Shown here one piece after another: positions 44,294 to 54,123 of a stretch of DNA of 64,000 bases. The notes under the pieces were generated by a model. That model was not told the origin of the DNA. It saw nothing but the letters and a program-made list of their open reading frames with translations, and ran no database searches. The position numbers were made by a program, and so were the translations under genes. Within the stretch, counting starts at the first letter, position 1. The number at the start of each line of letters is the position of its first letter. Source of the DNA: Sphingomonas aerophila (GTDB taxonomy: Bacteria; Pseudomonadota; Alphaproteobacteria; Sphingomonadales; Sphingomonadaceae); the NCBI RefSeq assembly GCF_014199305.1, contig NZ_JACIJK010000002.1, positions 310,001 through 374,000 of the forward strand, read 5' to 3'.

Positions 44294-45882
44294 GCATATC
44301 CCTGCCCATAGTCGCAGCCCATCGCGGCAAGCGTCTGGGCCAGTTCAACGGTTTCGATCCCCTCGGCGGTGGTGCGCTTGCCCAGTGCTTGCGCCAGGCT
44401 CAGGATCGCGCGGACAATAGCGATCTTGTCGCGGTCGGCCAGCATGCCGGTCACGAAGCTGCGGTCCATCTTGAGGATGTCGATCGGCAGCTTCTGCAAA
44501 TAGGACAGGTTCGAATAGCCGGTCCCAAAGTCATCCATCGCCAGCGTCGTGCCAAGATCTTTAAGCTGGCGCATCGTTGTCGCGATCCGATCGGGATCGG
44601 TGACGATCGCGCTTTCTGTCAGTTCCAGCGTGAAGCGTGAGGGAGAAACGCCCGCCGCCGCCAACGCCTGCTCGACTGCTGCCGGCACCTGATCACGTTG
44701 CAACTGTATGGCCGACAGGTTCACAGCCATTCGGATTCCGCAATCGCCCCCCTGGGCCCGGTCCCACTCGGCCAGCGTGTCGGCCGCAGCCGCAAGCGCC
44801 CATCGCCCGAGCGGGACGATCAACCCCGACTCTTCCGCGACCGGGATGAAGCGGGTCGGCGTGATCGTGCGTCCCTGATCGTCGGTCCATCGCGCCAGGG
44901 CCTCGAACGAAACGAGCTGTCCAGTGGCAAGGTCATGGATCGGTTGGAAGCACAGCCTTAGCCGCTGGTCGTCCACCGCACGCCGCAACGCGGTTTCGAT
45001 CCCGAACTGCTCGCGCACAATGGCAAAGGCTTGCGGCTGATAGGTTTGGGTCGCGCCGGACGCCTTGGCCCGCTTCACGGCAAACTGGGCGTGCCGGATC
45101 ATCTCCTCGACGTCACCTTCCGCGTCGCTGCCGAAGGCGATGCCGATCGAGCATTCAACGCCGATCTCGTAGTCGGTCAGCCTGAAGGGCGTCGTAAGAG
45201 CACGCTGGATGCGGCGTGCGACCTGGTGAGCGTCCTCCGGCCCATCCTCGATCAGCATCAGGATCCCGAATTCGTCGCCACCGATGCGCGCCAGCGTGTC
45301 GCGCGCGCGCAGGGCCCCGCGCAGCCGCCGGGCAACCGTGATCAGCAGTTCATCGCCCGACAGGGACCCAAGGCACGCGTTGAAACGGCCGAAACGGGCG
45401 AGGTCCACTACCAGCACTGCCAGGTGGGGATGGTCTGCCGCAGCCTGCTCGATCAGGTCCACAAAGCCTTCGCGGTTCGGCAGCCCGGTCAGGCTGTCGG
45501 TCGTCATTTCGCGCTTCCGGCTTCGTTCCGATTCGAGTTGCGCCGTCTGGTCGATCAGGGTCACCATGCAGCGATCGTGGCGCCCGGTCGCGGACCGGGC
45601 GAGCTCGACGCGGAAGCACCGGCCCTCGATCAGGTCTCCCTGCGCCCAATCAATGGTCGCGCGCAGCTCGTTGCCCGCGAGAAAGCGTTCGATGCTGTCG
45701 CGGAGGTGAGCGATCAGGTCCTCACCCACCCGCGCCTGCCGGAAACAGCTGTTCGCACCCGTGATCTGCAATCGGTCGCCCAGCCGAACAAGGATCGCGG
45801 CGGGAAGCGGGACGAGTTCCATGCCCGCTTCGGTGATCTCCACCGGGCTCGCGTGGACGCGAAGGGATGGGCCGAAGTCCAT
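44212..45882 (-). CDS. GGDEF-EAL cyclic-di-GMP protein
   Basis: A 556-residue cytoplasmic protein. Residues 1-115 form a PAS-like sensory domain; the diguanylate cyclase domain has an intact GGDEF (201-205) and an upstream RARD that fits the RxxD inhibitory site; the phosphodiesterase domain has EAL (327-329) and DDFGTGYSNLSYL. Both halves keep their catalytic motifs, so it could make and degrade c-di-GMP, with direction set by the N-terminal domain. It begins 44 bases after parC on the same strand and overlaps cca tail-to-tail. Confidence 0.92.
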   Translation of the reverse strand: MDFGPSLRVHASPVEITEAGMELVPLPAAILVRLGDRLQITGANSCFRQARVGEDLIAHLRDSIERFLAGNELRATIDWAQGDLIEGRCFRVELARSATGRHDRCMVTLIDQTAQLESERSRKREMTTDSLTGLPNREGFVDLIEQAAADHPHLAVLVVDLARFGRFNACLGSLSGDELLITVARRLRGALRARDTLARIGGDEFGILMLIEDGPEDAHQVARRIQRALTTPFRLTDYEIGVECSIGIAFGSDAEGDVEEMIRHAQFAVKRAKASGATQTYQPQAFAIVREQFGIETALRRAVDDQRLRLCFQPIHDLATGQLVSFEALARWTDDQGRTITPTRFIPVAEESGLIVPLGRWALAAAADTLAEWDRAQGGDCGIRMAVNLSAIQLQRDQVPAAVEQALAAAGVSPSRFTLELTESAIVTDPDRIATTMRQLKDLGTTLAMDDFGTGYSNLSYLQKLPIDILKMDRSFVTGMLADRDKIAIVRAILSLAQALGKRTTAEGIETVELAQTLAAMGCDYGQGYAYARPLEASDALTLLASRTSAATASAI

Positions 45883-45926
45883 GCGGCCCGTCTATGGCGT
45901 AACGGTTAATGCGGCCTAAAGCTTGC

Positions 45927-48182
45927 TCAGGTCGCGAATTTGTTGTCGCGCGGAAACCCGGTCGGGGGCATACGCCCCGCCGCGCCCCGGGCTGCTCGCC
46001 ATGCGCCCAGATCCGCTTCCGTCCGCACCCGTCCGGTATCGCCGCCCATCGGCCAGGTCAGGCCCTCGGCATATCGGAAGGTGATGGCGTCAGACAGACC
46101 GCCATCCCCATAACGTTGCAACTGGAGGCCCTGCCCCCGCGTCATTTCCACCAACTCGGCTAGCGGAAACACCAGCATCTTGCGGTTGTCGCCGATCGCG
46201 GCGACGTAATCGTCGCTGGACGCGATCGGTCGCACGATCTTGAGCGTCGCGCCGGGTCGCGGCGTCAGCACCGTTTTGCCCTTGCGTGTTTCGGCGATCA
46301 CCTCCGCCACCGGTGCGACAAAGCCACGGCCATCGCTGGCGACCACAAGCAGCCGGTCCTGTCGACGCGCCGCGAGCAACCCGGCAATCGCCGTGCCGCC
46401 ATCCAGGTCAACCATCGCCCGCACCGGCTCACCAAAGCCGCGCCCACCTGGCAACCGGTCGGCAGCCAGTGTGTAGAAGCGGCCGTTTTCGGCGACGAGC
46501 AGCAGCTTGTCAGTCGTCTGGGCGTGAAAGGCGAAGGCCGGCCCGTCCCCTTCCTTGAACTTCAAGGTTTCGGATGCGGACAGGTCCACATGGCCCTTCA
46601 TGGCCCGGATCCAGCCCCGTTGCGAAAGGATCACGGTGATCGGCTCGCGCTCGATCATCGCCTCCAGCGGGATCTCGCGCGCGGGCGCCGCCTCTTCGAT
46701 GGTGGTGCGTCGCTTGCCCAGCGCCGTGTCCGGCCCGTACCGGTTGCGCACCCGGCCAAGGTCGCGCTTCAGCCGCGACCGCTGCCGCGTCTCCGACCCG
46801 AGCAGCGTTTCCAGGTCCCCGCGCTCTTTCTCCAGCTTGTCGCGTTCGCCGCGGATTTCGAACTCTTCCAGGCGCCGCAATGAGCGTAGCCGCATGTTGA
46901 GGATCGCTTCGGCCTGCCGGTCGGTCAGGCTGAACTCGGCGATCATCACCGCCTTAGGCTCGTCCTCGGTACGGATGATCTCGATCACGCGGTCTAGGTT
47001 CAGGTACGCGACCAGATAGCCGTTGAGCAGTTCCACCCGGTCCGCGATCTTCGCCAGGCGATGCTCGCTTCGCCGGCGCAGCACCACGAGTTGATGGTCA
47101 ACCCAGGCGAGCAGCGCCTCGCGAAGGCTCATCACCCTCGGCGTGCGATCCTTGTCGAGTACGTTGAGGTTGAGGCTGAAGCGGTTCTCGAGGTCGGTCA
47201 GCCGGAACAGCCCGTCCATCAACACGCCCGCATCCACCGTGCGCGAACGCGGTTCAAGGACGATGCGCACCTCTGCATCCGACTCGTCGCGGACGTCCGC
47301 CAGGATCGGCAGTTTCTTGTCGTTGATCAGCGCCGCAATCTGCTCGATCAGCTTGCCCTTCGGCACGCCATACGGGATTTCCGTGATGACGACCTGCCAG
47401 CCGCCGCCTTTTTCCCGCTCGACCGACCAGCGGGCGCGAACGCGAAAGGAACCGCGGCCGGTTGCGTAGGCCTCCCGGATCACGGCGGCCGGATCGACCA
47501 CCAGCCCACCCGTCGGGAAGTCCGGACCGCTGACAAAGGTGAGCGGGTCGGCCTGCCTGTCGTCCACCAGCGCGATTGCCGCATCGAGCAACTCGGCGGC
47601 ATTATGCGGCGGAACGCTGGTCGCCATGCCGACCGCGATCCCGCTTGCCCCATTGGCGAGCAGGTTAGGGAAAGCGCCGGGGAACAGCTCGGGCTCCTGC
47701 TCCTCGCCATTGTAGGTCGGACGGAACGAGACCGCGTCCTCGTCCAGCCCGTCCATCAGGTCGATCGCGACCTGGGTCAGGCGAGCCTCGGTGTATCGAT
47801 AGGCGGCGGCGTTATCGCCGTCGATGTTGCCGAAATTGCCCTGGCCGTCGACCAGCGGGTATCGCAGTGCGAAGTCCTGCGCCAGGCGGACCATGGCGTC
47901 GTACACCGACTGGTCCCCATGCGGATGGTACTTGCCGATGACGTCGCCGACGACGCGCGCGCACTTCTTGTACCCCGATGCCGGATCGAGCCGGAGCAAC
48001 CGCATGGCCCAGAGCAGCCGGCGATGCACCGGCTTCAGCCCGTCGCGAACGTCAGGCAGAGACCGCGCAGTGATCGTCGAGAGCGCGTACACAAGATAGC
48101 GCTCGGACAACGCGGAATCGAACGGGGCGTCGAACACTCCAACCTGGGGAGAGTCGAACGGATCGGTCAGGTCAGTGGCCAT
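45927..48182 (-). CDS. parC: DNA topoisomerase IV subunit A
   Basis: A 751-residue type II topoisomerase subunit that decatenates daughter chromosomes with ParE. The breakage-reunion Tyr is about residue 130 in [10 protein letters not shown]; the preceding helix with the quinolone region reads [13 protein letters not shown]; the coiled tower ([20 protein letters not shown]) and C-terminal beta-blades follow. The position that is usually Ser in GyrA and ParC is Gln (about Q91). ParC rather than GyrA is inferred from length and the missing GyrA box. Confidence 0.93.
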   Translation of the reverse strand: MATDLTDPFDSPQVGVFDAPFDSALSERYLVYALSTITARSLPDVRDGLKPVHRRLLWAMRLLRLDPASGYKKCARVVGDVIGKYHPHGDQSVYDAMVRLAQDFALRYPLVDGQGNFGNIDGDNAAAYRYTEARLTQVAIDLMDGLDEDAVSFRPTYNGEEQEPELFPGAFPNLLANGASGIAVGMATSVPPHNAAELLDAAIALVDDRQADPLTFVSGPDFPTGGLVVDPAAVIREAYATGRGSFRVRARWSVEREKGGGWQVVITEIPYGVPKGKLIEQIAALINDKKLPILADVRDESDAEVRIVLEPRSRTVDAGVLMDGLFRLTDLENRFSLNLNVLDKDRTPRVMSLREALLAWVDHQLVVLRRRSEHRLAKIADRVELLNGYLVAYLNLDRVIEIIRTEDEPKAVMIAEFSLTDRQAEAILNMRLRSLRRLEEFEIRGERDKLEKERGDLETLLGSETRQRSRLKRDLGRVRNRYGPDTALGKRRTTIEEAAPAREIPLEAMIEREPITVILSQRGWIRAMKGHVDLSASETLKFKEGDGPAFAFHAQTTDKLLLVAENGRFYTLAADRLPGGRGFGEPVRAMVDLDGGTAIAGLLAARRQDRLLVVASDGRGFVAPVAEVIAETRKGKTVLTPRPGATLKIVRPIASSDDYVAAIGDNRKMLVFPLAELVEMTRGQGLQLQRYGDGGLSDAITFRYAEGLTWPMGGDTGRVRTEADLGAWRAARGAAGRMPPTGFPRDNKFAT

Positions 48183-48242
48183 GTCGCGGGGGTGATAGCA
48201 GCCCCCGCGTCGCTAGGCGAGTTCCACGTCTGTTCTACCAGG

Positions 48243-48485
48243 TCAGCGGGCGCGGCCACCCCGCATCGGTCGCGGGCACACCCGGTGGGCAGCGCGGCCC
48301 TTGCCTACGATGTGGCAGCGAAGGCCGCGTGACTTCTCGTTGCCGCGCGGTTCGCCACGGTACTGGCGGCTGTTCGCGTACTTCTCCGCCACGGGGTCGC
48401 GGGCGCCGGCACGGTGATCCTGTGCCACGACCGGCGTCGCCAGGGTCAACAGGGCGGCGGCGGCGAAGATGGTCCGGATCGGCAT
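48243..48485 (-). CDS. Small exported basic protein
   Basis: An 80-residue protein with a clear signal peptide (MPIRTIFAAAALLTLATPVVAQ). The mature 58 residues are basic and contain two cysteines (RCHIVGKGRAAHRVC) that may form a disulfide. No family is recognised. It lies 58 bases upstream of parC on the same strand but is probably independent. The codon pattern is consistent with neighbours. Confidence 0.6.
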   Translation of the reverse strand: MPIRTIFAAAALLTLATPVVAQDHRAGARDPVAEKYANSRQYRGEPRGNEKSRGLRCHIVGKGRAAHRVCPRPMRGGRAR

Positions 48486-48578
48486 GGCGCTTTAGTCCCG
48501 TGTTTGTTGACTGCCGCCAACGCGCGGGGCTGGTTCAAGTGCCGCGTTCAATGACCAGCCGACGAGCGAATCACGGGA

Positions 48579-49208
48579 TCAGCAAAGTGCCGGTTCCGGG
48601 CGCGGCCGAGGTGCCGCTCGCGAGGAGCGCGCATGTGCTGCCAGCCCGGCCAACACCACGCCCAGCAGCATCGCCAGCCAAGTCGCCGGCTCGGGCACGG
48701 GTGCAACCATGGCCACGCCCTCAACCTGAAACCCGTTCGGGCCATAGTCGGTGAACTGCATGGACGCGTTCTTGCCGGCGAGCGACTTGGGGTCGAATGG
48801 GCCGCCGCCCGTGTTGAACAGCAGGTTCAGCCGATATTGATAATCGGCCCTGCCCGCCTGCACCTCTGTCGTACCCAGCGTGGGACTGCTGAACACTTGC
48901 CCGCCGGGGCCGGAGAAGTCCTCGTAGAAGTCCTCGTCGGGCAACGCGAAATTCACGCTGGTCAACGGTACGAAATAATAGCCCTCCCCTTCGTCATACA
49001 CGACGTCATCGGTGTCGAAGGAGAAGTTGCCGCGGAACGTCTCGCCCGGATGAGTGGTCGCGGGCGGTAGTTCGGGGATGCTTGGTTCGAAGTTCGTCGC
49101 CTTCGTCACGGTTCCCGAATATTTGTAGCTCAACAACTCCGCGCTGGCTGGCACCGTGGTGCTTCCCAAAAGAGCCACGGCAAGCATAGAGCCGAACAAT
49201 CCGCGCAT
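48579..49208 (-). CDS. PEP-CTERM sorted exported protein
   Basis: A 209-residue protein with a signal peptide (MRGLFGSMLAVALLGSTTVP), a beta-rich middle and a C-terminal sorting signal: PVPEPATWLAMLLG, a hydrophobic helix, then an Arg-rich tail. In exosortase systems this tripartite signal directs cleavage and release or attachment at the cell surface, often with exopolysaccharide. No exosortase or EPS locus is in the window. A GTG at 49217 is an alternative start. Function of the mature domain is unknown. Confidence 0.8.
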   Translation of the reverse strand: MRGLFGSMLAVALLGSTTVPASAELLSYKYSGTVTKATNFEPSIPELPPATTHPGETFRGNFSFDTDDVVYDEGEGYYFVPLTSVNFALPDEDFYEDFSGPGGQVFSSPTLGTTEVQAGRADYQYRLNLLFNTGGGPFDPKSLAGKNASMQFTDYGPNGFQVEGVAMVAPVPEPATWLAMLLGVVLAGLAAHARSSRAAPRPRPEPALC

Positions 49209-49294
49209 CGTGACCACCGCCGTGTTGCTGATCCAGGAACTCAGACTTGCACGCTCCTTGAGGGCGATCAGCTTAGGATTCGCGGGTTCTGTTT

Positions 49295-50491
49295 CTACGC
49301 TCGGCCTTTACCATGGTCTGACACCGCACGCGCCAGCAATGCCCGATGCTGGCGCCCCGTTTCGGCCCAGTCGTACCGCTCGGCGTAGCGGCGGGTCAGC
49401 GCGCGATTTGGCAAATCCGCCAACAACCCGGCCAGCGCCGCCCGGATCGCCTCGACCGAACGCTCGGCAGCGAGGCGTCCTGCCTCGGGTACCCGCACCA
49501 CGTCCGGCGAACCCCAGATCGGCGTCGCGACCAGCGGCGTTCCGCACGCAATGCTTTCCAGCAGCACGTTGGCAATCCCCTCCCGGTCCGAGCACAAGGT
49601 GGTCACATCGGCCGCCCCGTACAGGGCGGGCAACTGGGCCTGATCGACATGGCCGAGGAAGCGGACGCGGTCGGCCACGCCACGTTCGGCCGCAAGGCGC
49701 TTCAGAGCCGCCTCGCGCGGGCCGTCGCCTGCGATCATCAGCGTGACGCCGGGCAAGCCTGCCACCGCCCGGATCGCAAAGTCGTGCCCCTTGCGATCGA
49801 TCAGGTGCCCGACGGACAGCACCACCTGGCCACGCAGGCCCATTTGCCGGCGCAAGCCATCGCGATCGACGGGTGGGCGAAACAGGTCGAGGTCGACGCC
49901 ATGCTCTACCACGTGGAGCTTCTGCGCCGGTGCGCCGAGCTCAACCAATCTGTCCGCCAGCGCCTTGCACACGGCGGTGGTTGCCGCCGACCGCCGCACC
50001 GCATCAAGGATCATCGCCCGGCTCGGCGCCCAATCAGGGATCAGGCTGACGTCGGTACCAAGCGCGCTCATCACGAAAGGCCGGTCGAACCAGCGCGACA
50101 ACAGCGCCGCCGCAACCCCATCGGGGTAGAGGTAATAGCTGTCGATCACGTCGAAATCGAACCGCTCGCGAAGCCGCGCTATGGGCCGCGCCAGCGCTGC
50201 CGCCATCAGCCAGGGCGCAAGCGTCTGGCCGACCTTTGGCAGCACGGGATAACGGGGGTGAGCGACCTCGACCCCACGCCGGCTTGCCTGCCGCGGCGCG
50301 CGGGCAAAGTCGGCCCATGCTCCGAAACGCGGCGAGGTGGACGGGAACCAAGGTACCGGCGCGACCACCCGAACTTCGTCCTCGGCGGTGTAGGTATGGG
50401 CGATGCGATGCTCGATGAAAATCCCGTGTCGCCGCTGCGCTTCGTTAGGGAACAGGCTGGACAGGACAAGCACCTTCATGATGCCGTCCAT
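49295..50491 (-). CDS. Glycosyltransferase family 4
   Basis: A 398-residue GT-B glycosyltransferase. The N-terminal acceptor domain begins KVLVLSSLFPNEAQRRHGIF with a DVIDSYYLYPDG motif; the C-terminal domain has VVLSVGHLIDRKGHDFAIRA and the sugar-nucleotide site REGIANVLLESIACGTPLVA. It resembles exopolysaccharide-type mannosyl- or glucosyltransferases; substrate is not predictable. The first ATG (50491) has an AAGGA site about 10 bases upstream; ATG at 50479 is an alternative. It is divergent from the kynurenine-linked esterase. Confidence 0.88.
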   Translation of the reverse strand: MDGIMKVLVLSSLFPNEAQRRHGIFIEHRIAHTYTAEDEVRVVAPVPWFPSTSPRFGAWADFARAPRQASRRGVEVAHPRYPVLPKVGQTLAPWLMAAALARPIARLRERFDFDVIDSYYLYPDGVAAALLSRWFDRPFVMSALGTDVSLIPDWAPSRAMILDAVRRSAATTAVCKALADRLVELGAPAQKLHVVEHGVDLDLFRPPVDRDGLRRQMGLRGQVVLSVGHLIDRKGHDFAIRAVAGLPGVTLMIAGDGPREAALKRLAAERGVADRVRFLGHVDQAQLPALYGAADVTTLCSDREGIANVLLESIACGTPLVATPIWGSPDVVRVPEAGRLAAERSVEAIRAALAGLLADLPNRALTRRYAERYDWAETGRQHRALLARAVSDHGKGRA

Positions 50492-50564
50492 AGCGGACGA
50501 TCCTTAATGCCATGCTCCCCGGCGCCCCTTCGCCCGCCATCCCAATTATGCCAAGGGTGCGAGC

Positions 50565-51452
50565 ATGATCGTTCGCCTTGCACTCGCTGCGATGCTTGTC
50601 ATGGCACCTGCCATGGCCGCCGACTCGCCAAAGCTTCTTACCTGGCCCGACCTGATCACACGGCCCCGTCCTGCTGCGGATGCTACGATCTCCTATGGCC
50701 CGGCGTTGGAGCAGCGGGTCGATGTCTGGACGCCGGCGGGCCCCGGCCCCTTTCCGGTCGTGCTGATGGTGCACGGGGGTTGCTGGCAAAGCGACATCGC
50801 CGATCGCAGCCTGATGAACTGGATCGCCGCCGACCTGCGCAGCGCCGGCATCGCCGTCTGGAACATCGACTATCGCGGGGTGGACCGCGCCGGCGGGGGC
50901 TACCCCGGCACGTTCCAGGATGCGGCGACGGCGGCCGACTTGCTGCGGTCCAAGGCGAAGCAATACCACCTCAACCTCAACAACCTCGTCGCTGTCGGGC
51001 ATTCGGCGGGAGGACACCTGGCCTTGTGGCTCGCGGCACGCCACCGGATTGCGGCCACCGGCCCCCTTCATTCAGCGCACCCCATTGCGATCCGCCACGT
51101 CATCAGCCTTGGCGGCCTGCCGGATCTGGAGGCGACCAGCCGCAGCCCGGACAATGGCTGCGGAACGGACGTGGTGAGCAAACTTGTCGGCAGCGGCCGC
51201 GCCGATCCGTTCGCGGACACGTCGATACCGCGCCTGCTGCCCCTCGGTGCCGATCAGCAACTGGTCAATGGGCACGAGGACGGCATCATTCCGTTCCGTT
51301 TTGCCACCGATTACGTGCAGCGCGCCAAGGCGGCGGGCGATAGCGCTACACTCCATGCAATCGCCGCGACCGGCCACGTCGAACTGATCGCCCCGGAAAC
51401 CCCAGCCTGGGCACAGGCCAAGCGGCTCATCCGGGCGGCTCTCGCGAAATGA
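50565..51452 (+). CDS. Exported kynurenine-formamidase-like esterase
   Basis: A 295-residue alpha/beta hydrolase with a signal peptide (MIVRLALAAMLVMAPAMA). The HGGCW motif (oxyanion side, HGGxW type) near residue 69 and GHSAGG near residue 147 match the arylformamidase/BD-FAE esterase branch. The stop overlaps the kynU start (ATGA at 51449), which supports a link to tryptophan breakdown: formylkynurenine to kynurenine. An export signal is at odds with that cytoplasmic step, so it may instead be a carboxylesterase. KynA is not adjacent. Confidence 0.75.
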   Translation: MIVRLALAAMLVMAPAMAADSPKLLTWPDLITRPRPAADATISYGPALEQRVDVWTPAGPGPFPVVLMVHGGCWQSDIADRSLMNWIAADLRSAGIAVWNIDYRGVDRAGGGYPGTFQDAATAADLLRSKAKQYHLNLNNLVAVGHSAGGHLALWLAARHRIAATGPLHSAHPIAIRHVISLGGLPDLEATSRSPDNGCGTDVVSKLVGSGRADPFADTSIPRLLPLGADQQLVNGHEDGIIPFRFATDYVQRAKAAGDSATLHAIAATGHVELIAPETPAWAQAKRLIRAALAK

Positions 51453-52663
51453 CCCTGGAAGAAGCGCGGGCCCTCGACGCCACTGACGCCCTTGCCCCGT
51501 TGCGCGACCGCTTCGTCCTGCCACCGGGCGTTCTTTATCTGGACGGCAACTCACTTGGAGCACTGCCCCGTGCAGCGGCAGAGGCCGTTGCCACCGCGAC
51601 CACCCAGCAATGGGGCGAACGGCTAATCCGCAGCTGGAACGAAGGCTGGATGGACGCGCCGCGCCGGGTCGGGGGCAAGATCGCTCGCCTGATCGGTGCG
51701 GAGCAGGACGAGGTGATCGTCGGCGACTCCACCTCCGCCAACCTCTTCAAGCTGCTCGTCGCCGCCCTGCGCGCCGATCCGGCACGCCGCGTGATCCTGA
51801 GCGAGGCCGGCAACTTCCCGACCGACCTCCACATCGCCGAAGGAGCAATCGGCTGCGTTCCGGGCGCGAGCCTGAAGGTCGTGGCGCGGGGCGACGTGCA
51901 AGGCGCATTGGGTCCCGACACCGCCGTGCTGCTGCTTACCCATACTCATTACAAGTCGGCGGAGCGTTGGGACATGGACGCGCTGACGCGTGCGGCCCAC
52001 GCCGCGGGTGCGTTAGTGCTCTGGGACCTCAGTCACTCCGCCGGTGCGATCCCGGTGAACCTAGGCGGCGCCGGGGCGGATCTTGCCGTGGGGTGTGGGT
52101 ACAAATTCCTGAACGGCGGCCCGGGAGCGCCGGCGTTCCTCTATGTGGCGCGACGGTGGCAGGACCGGTTGGCAAGTCCCTTGTCCGGCTGGATGGGTCA
52201 TGCCGAGCCCTTCGCCTTCGTGGATGCATACCGACCCGCCCCGGGCATGACGCGCTGGCTCGCCGGTACGCCCGCGGTACTCGGCATGGCGGCCCTGGAG
52301 GCGGGAATCGATGTCTGGGCGGACGTCGACCTGGCCCAGCTCTGGGCAAAGAGCGCCCAGCTGTTCGACATCCTGCACGCGGCGGGCGCCGCCGTCGGGC
52401 TGGAGTGCGTGTCGCCAATCGCTCCGAACGCACGTGGCAGTCATATCAGCTTTCGCCATCCACATGCCTATGCGCTTTGTCAGGCTTTGATCGCAAAGGG
52501 GCTGATCGGTGACTTCCGCGACCCCGACATTATCCGATTCGGCCTGACCCCGCTTTACCTGTCGCATCAGGACGTCTGGCGGGCGGGCGACCTGCTTCGC
52601 GAGGCGGTTGCGACCGAGGCGTGGAGCGATCCCGCTTACCAGGTCCGCGCCGCCGTCACCTGA
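51449..52663 (+). CDS. kynU: Kynureninase
   Basis: A 404-residue PLP enzyme that cleaves kynurenine to anthranilate and alanine. The conserved start VLYLDGNSLGALPRAA, the helix before the cofactor site (WDLSHSAGAIPVNL) and the PLP Lys in VGCGYKFLNGGPGAP near residue 214 are present, as is GWMGHAEPF. Overlap with the upstream esterase by 4 bases indicates a two-gene operon. Together they would handle the second half of the kynurenine pathway. Confidence 0.93.
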   Translation: MTLEEARALDATDALAPLRDRFVLPPGVLYLDGNSLGALPRAAAEAVATATTQQWGERLIRSWNEGWMDAPRRVGGKIARLIGAEQDEVIVGDSTSANLFKLLVAALRADPARRVILSEAGNFPTDLHIAEGAIGCVPGASLKVVARGDVQGALGPDTAVLLLTHTHYKSAERWDMDALTRAAHAAGALVLWDLSHSAGAIPVNLGGAGADLAVGCGYKFLNGGPGAPAFLYVARRWQDRLASPLSGWMGHAEPFAFVDAYRPAPGMTRWLAGTPAVLGMAALEAGIDVWADVDLAQLWAKSAQLFDILHAAGAAVGLECVSPIAPNARGSHISFRHPHAYALCQALIAKGLIGDFRDPDIIRFGLTPLYLSHQDVWRAGDLLREAVATEAWSDPAYQVRAAVT

Positions 52664-52792
52664 TCGCTTCGGCACGCTGCCGCCGATTGCACCCCCAATC
52701 CCCTTTCCCTATAGCGCGGGGCGAACCTGGCCCCGGCTACGCGAGACTGCATTGCGTGGCGCTCGGGGCCACATTGCTTCAGGGGAATCAGC

Positions 52793-53572
52793 ATGGCTCG
52801 CCGCCGCCAGATTTACGAGGGCAAGGCCAAGATCCTCTATGAGGGTCCCGAACCTGGCACCCTGATCCAGTACTTCAAGGACGATGCCACTGCCTTTAAT
52901 GCGCAGAAAAAGGGCACGATCAACGGCAAGGGCGTGCTCAACAACCGCATTTCCGAGCACATCTACACCCTGCTGAACCTGATCGGCGTACCGACTCACT
53001 TCATCCGCCGCCTCAACATGCGCGAGCAGTTGATCCGGCAGGTGGAGATCGTGCCGGTCGAGGTGATGGTCCGCAACGTGGCGGCCGGAACTCTGTCCAA
53101 GCGCCTCGGTATCGAGGAAGGCACCCAGCTTCCCCGCACGATCATCGAATACGCTTATAAATCGGACGAACTCGGCGATCCCATGATCACCGACGAGCAC
53201 ATCGCCGCGTTCGGCTGGGCGAGCCAGGAAGAAATGCACGACATCGCCGACCTGGCGATTCGCGTGAACGACTTCCTGACCGGGCTATTCGCGGGCGTCG
53301 GCATCCGCCTTGTGGACTTCAAGCTCGAATTCGGCCGCATCTGGGACAATGACTACGGCCGGATCATCCTGGCGGACGAGATCAGCCCCGATTGCTGCCG
53401 GCTGTGGGACATGACCTCCGGCGAAAAGCTCGACAAGGATCGTTTCCGCCGCGACATGGGCGGTGAGGTCGAAGCCTATCAGGAAGTCGCGCGGCGGCTC
53501 GGGCTTCTGCCCGAAGGTGGCGAGACGGCGGTTCTCGACATGGACGCCCATCGCAAGCGGCGGGGCAAGTAG
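52793..53572 (+). CDS. purC: SAICAR synthetase
   Basis: A 259-residue ATP-dependent ligase that joins aspartate to CAIR in purine synthesis. The start [11 protein letters not shown] and the [28 protein letters not shown] and [19 protein letters not shown] segments are diagnostic. An AGGGGA site precedes the ATG. It is followed, after a short minus-strand gene, by purS and purQ, so the three purine genes are clustered on the same strand but not in an uninterrupted operon. Confidence 0.96.
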   Translation: MARRRQIYEGKAKILYEGPEPGTLIQYFKDDATAFNAQKKGTINGKGVLNNRISEHIYTLLNLIGVPTHFIRRLNMREQLIRQVEIVPVEVMVRNVAAGTLSKRLGIEEGTQLPRTIIEYAYKSDELGDPMITDEHIAAFGWASQEEMHDIADLAIRVNDFLTGLFAGVGIRLVDFKLEFGRIWDNDYGRIILADEISPDCCRLWDMTSGEKLDKDRFRRDMGGEVEAYQEVARRLGLLPEGGETAVLDMDAHRKRRGK

Positions 53573-53575
53573 GCC

Positions 53576-53725
53576 CTATTTGTTGACGCGGTAGCCGCAG
53601 ATGATCCCGAACAGGAAGGCGGAAAACAGCGCGAGCTGGATCTGCCCTCCTGCATCTTCCCAGCCGAAATACTGACTGCCAAACGCAAACAGCGCGATGA
53701 ACATGATCATGGCTAGTCCGGCCAT
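53576..53725 (-). CDS. Small membrane protein (49 aa)
   Basis: A 49-residue protein of two short hydrophobic helices (AGLAMIMFIALFAFGSQYFG and QLALFSAFLFGIICGYRV) separated by a short loop. The ATG at 53725 is chosen because GGGGAG lies about 7 bases upstream. It stands on the strand opposite the purine genes, 3 bases from the purC stop, between purC and purS. The two-helix layout suggests an inner-membrane peptide; no known family is recognised. Confidence 0.6.
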   Translation of the reverse strand: MAGLAMIMFIALFAFGSQYFGWEDAGGQIQLALFSAFLFGIICGYRVNK

Positions 53726-53892
53726 GGCGTTCTCCCCTCGGCCACGCCGCGGAAGCACGACACGCCGGGCTTGCTCCATATACGTCGCCGGCCAACGACT
53801 CCTTGTCGGCGATGGTTAAGGCGACGCGAAGCTTGCCCCCCCGCTGGCGTGGCGGCATAGCGAGCGCGCCACCAGCCGGGAACCGATCCGTC

Positions 53893-54123
53893 ATGAAAGT
53901 TCGAATCTTTGTCACGCTCAAGCCCGGCGTGCTGGACCCGCAAGGGCGCGCAATCCACCATGCGCTCGGCAGCCTGGGCTTTGAAGGCGTTGATGACGTT
54001 CGCGCGGGCAAGCTGTTCGAAATCGAGGTAGCCGACACCACAACGGACGAGCAGCTCGACGGCATGTGCCGCCAGCTTCTCGCCAACACGGTGATCGAAA
54101 ACTACCGGATCGAGCGTCTCTGA
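53893..54123 (+). CDS. purS: FGAM synthase small subunit PurS
   Basis: A 76-residue subunit of the split phosphoribosylformylglycinamidine synthase (PurL-PurQ-PurS). The core [20 protein letters not shown] and [20 protein letters not shown] is typical. It forms a dimeric bridge that lets the glutaminase PurQ feed ammonia to PurL. The ATG at 53893 is the family start; upstream frame is non-coding. The stop shares one base with the purQ start. Confidence 0.95.
   Translation: MKVRIFVTLKPGVLDPQGRAIHHALGSLGFEGVDDVRAGKLFEIEVADTTTDEQLDGMCRQLLANTVIENYRIERL

Noticed and set aside
47061-48332. 423-codon plus-strand open frame opposite parC
   Set aside because: Antisense to a conserved housekeeping gene and without a ribosome-binding site or family pattern.
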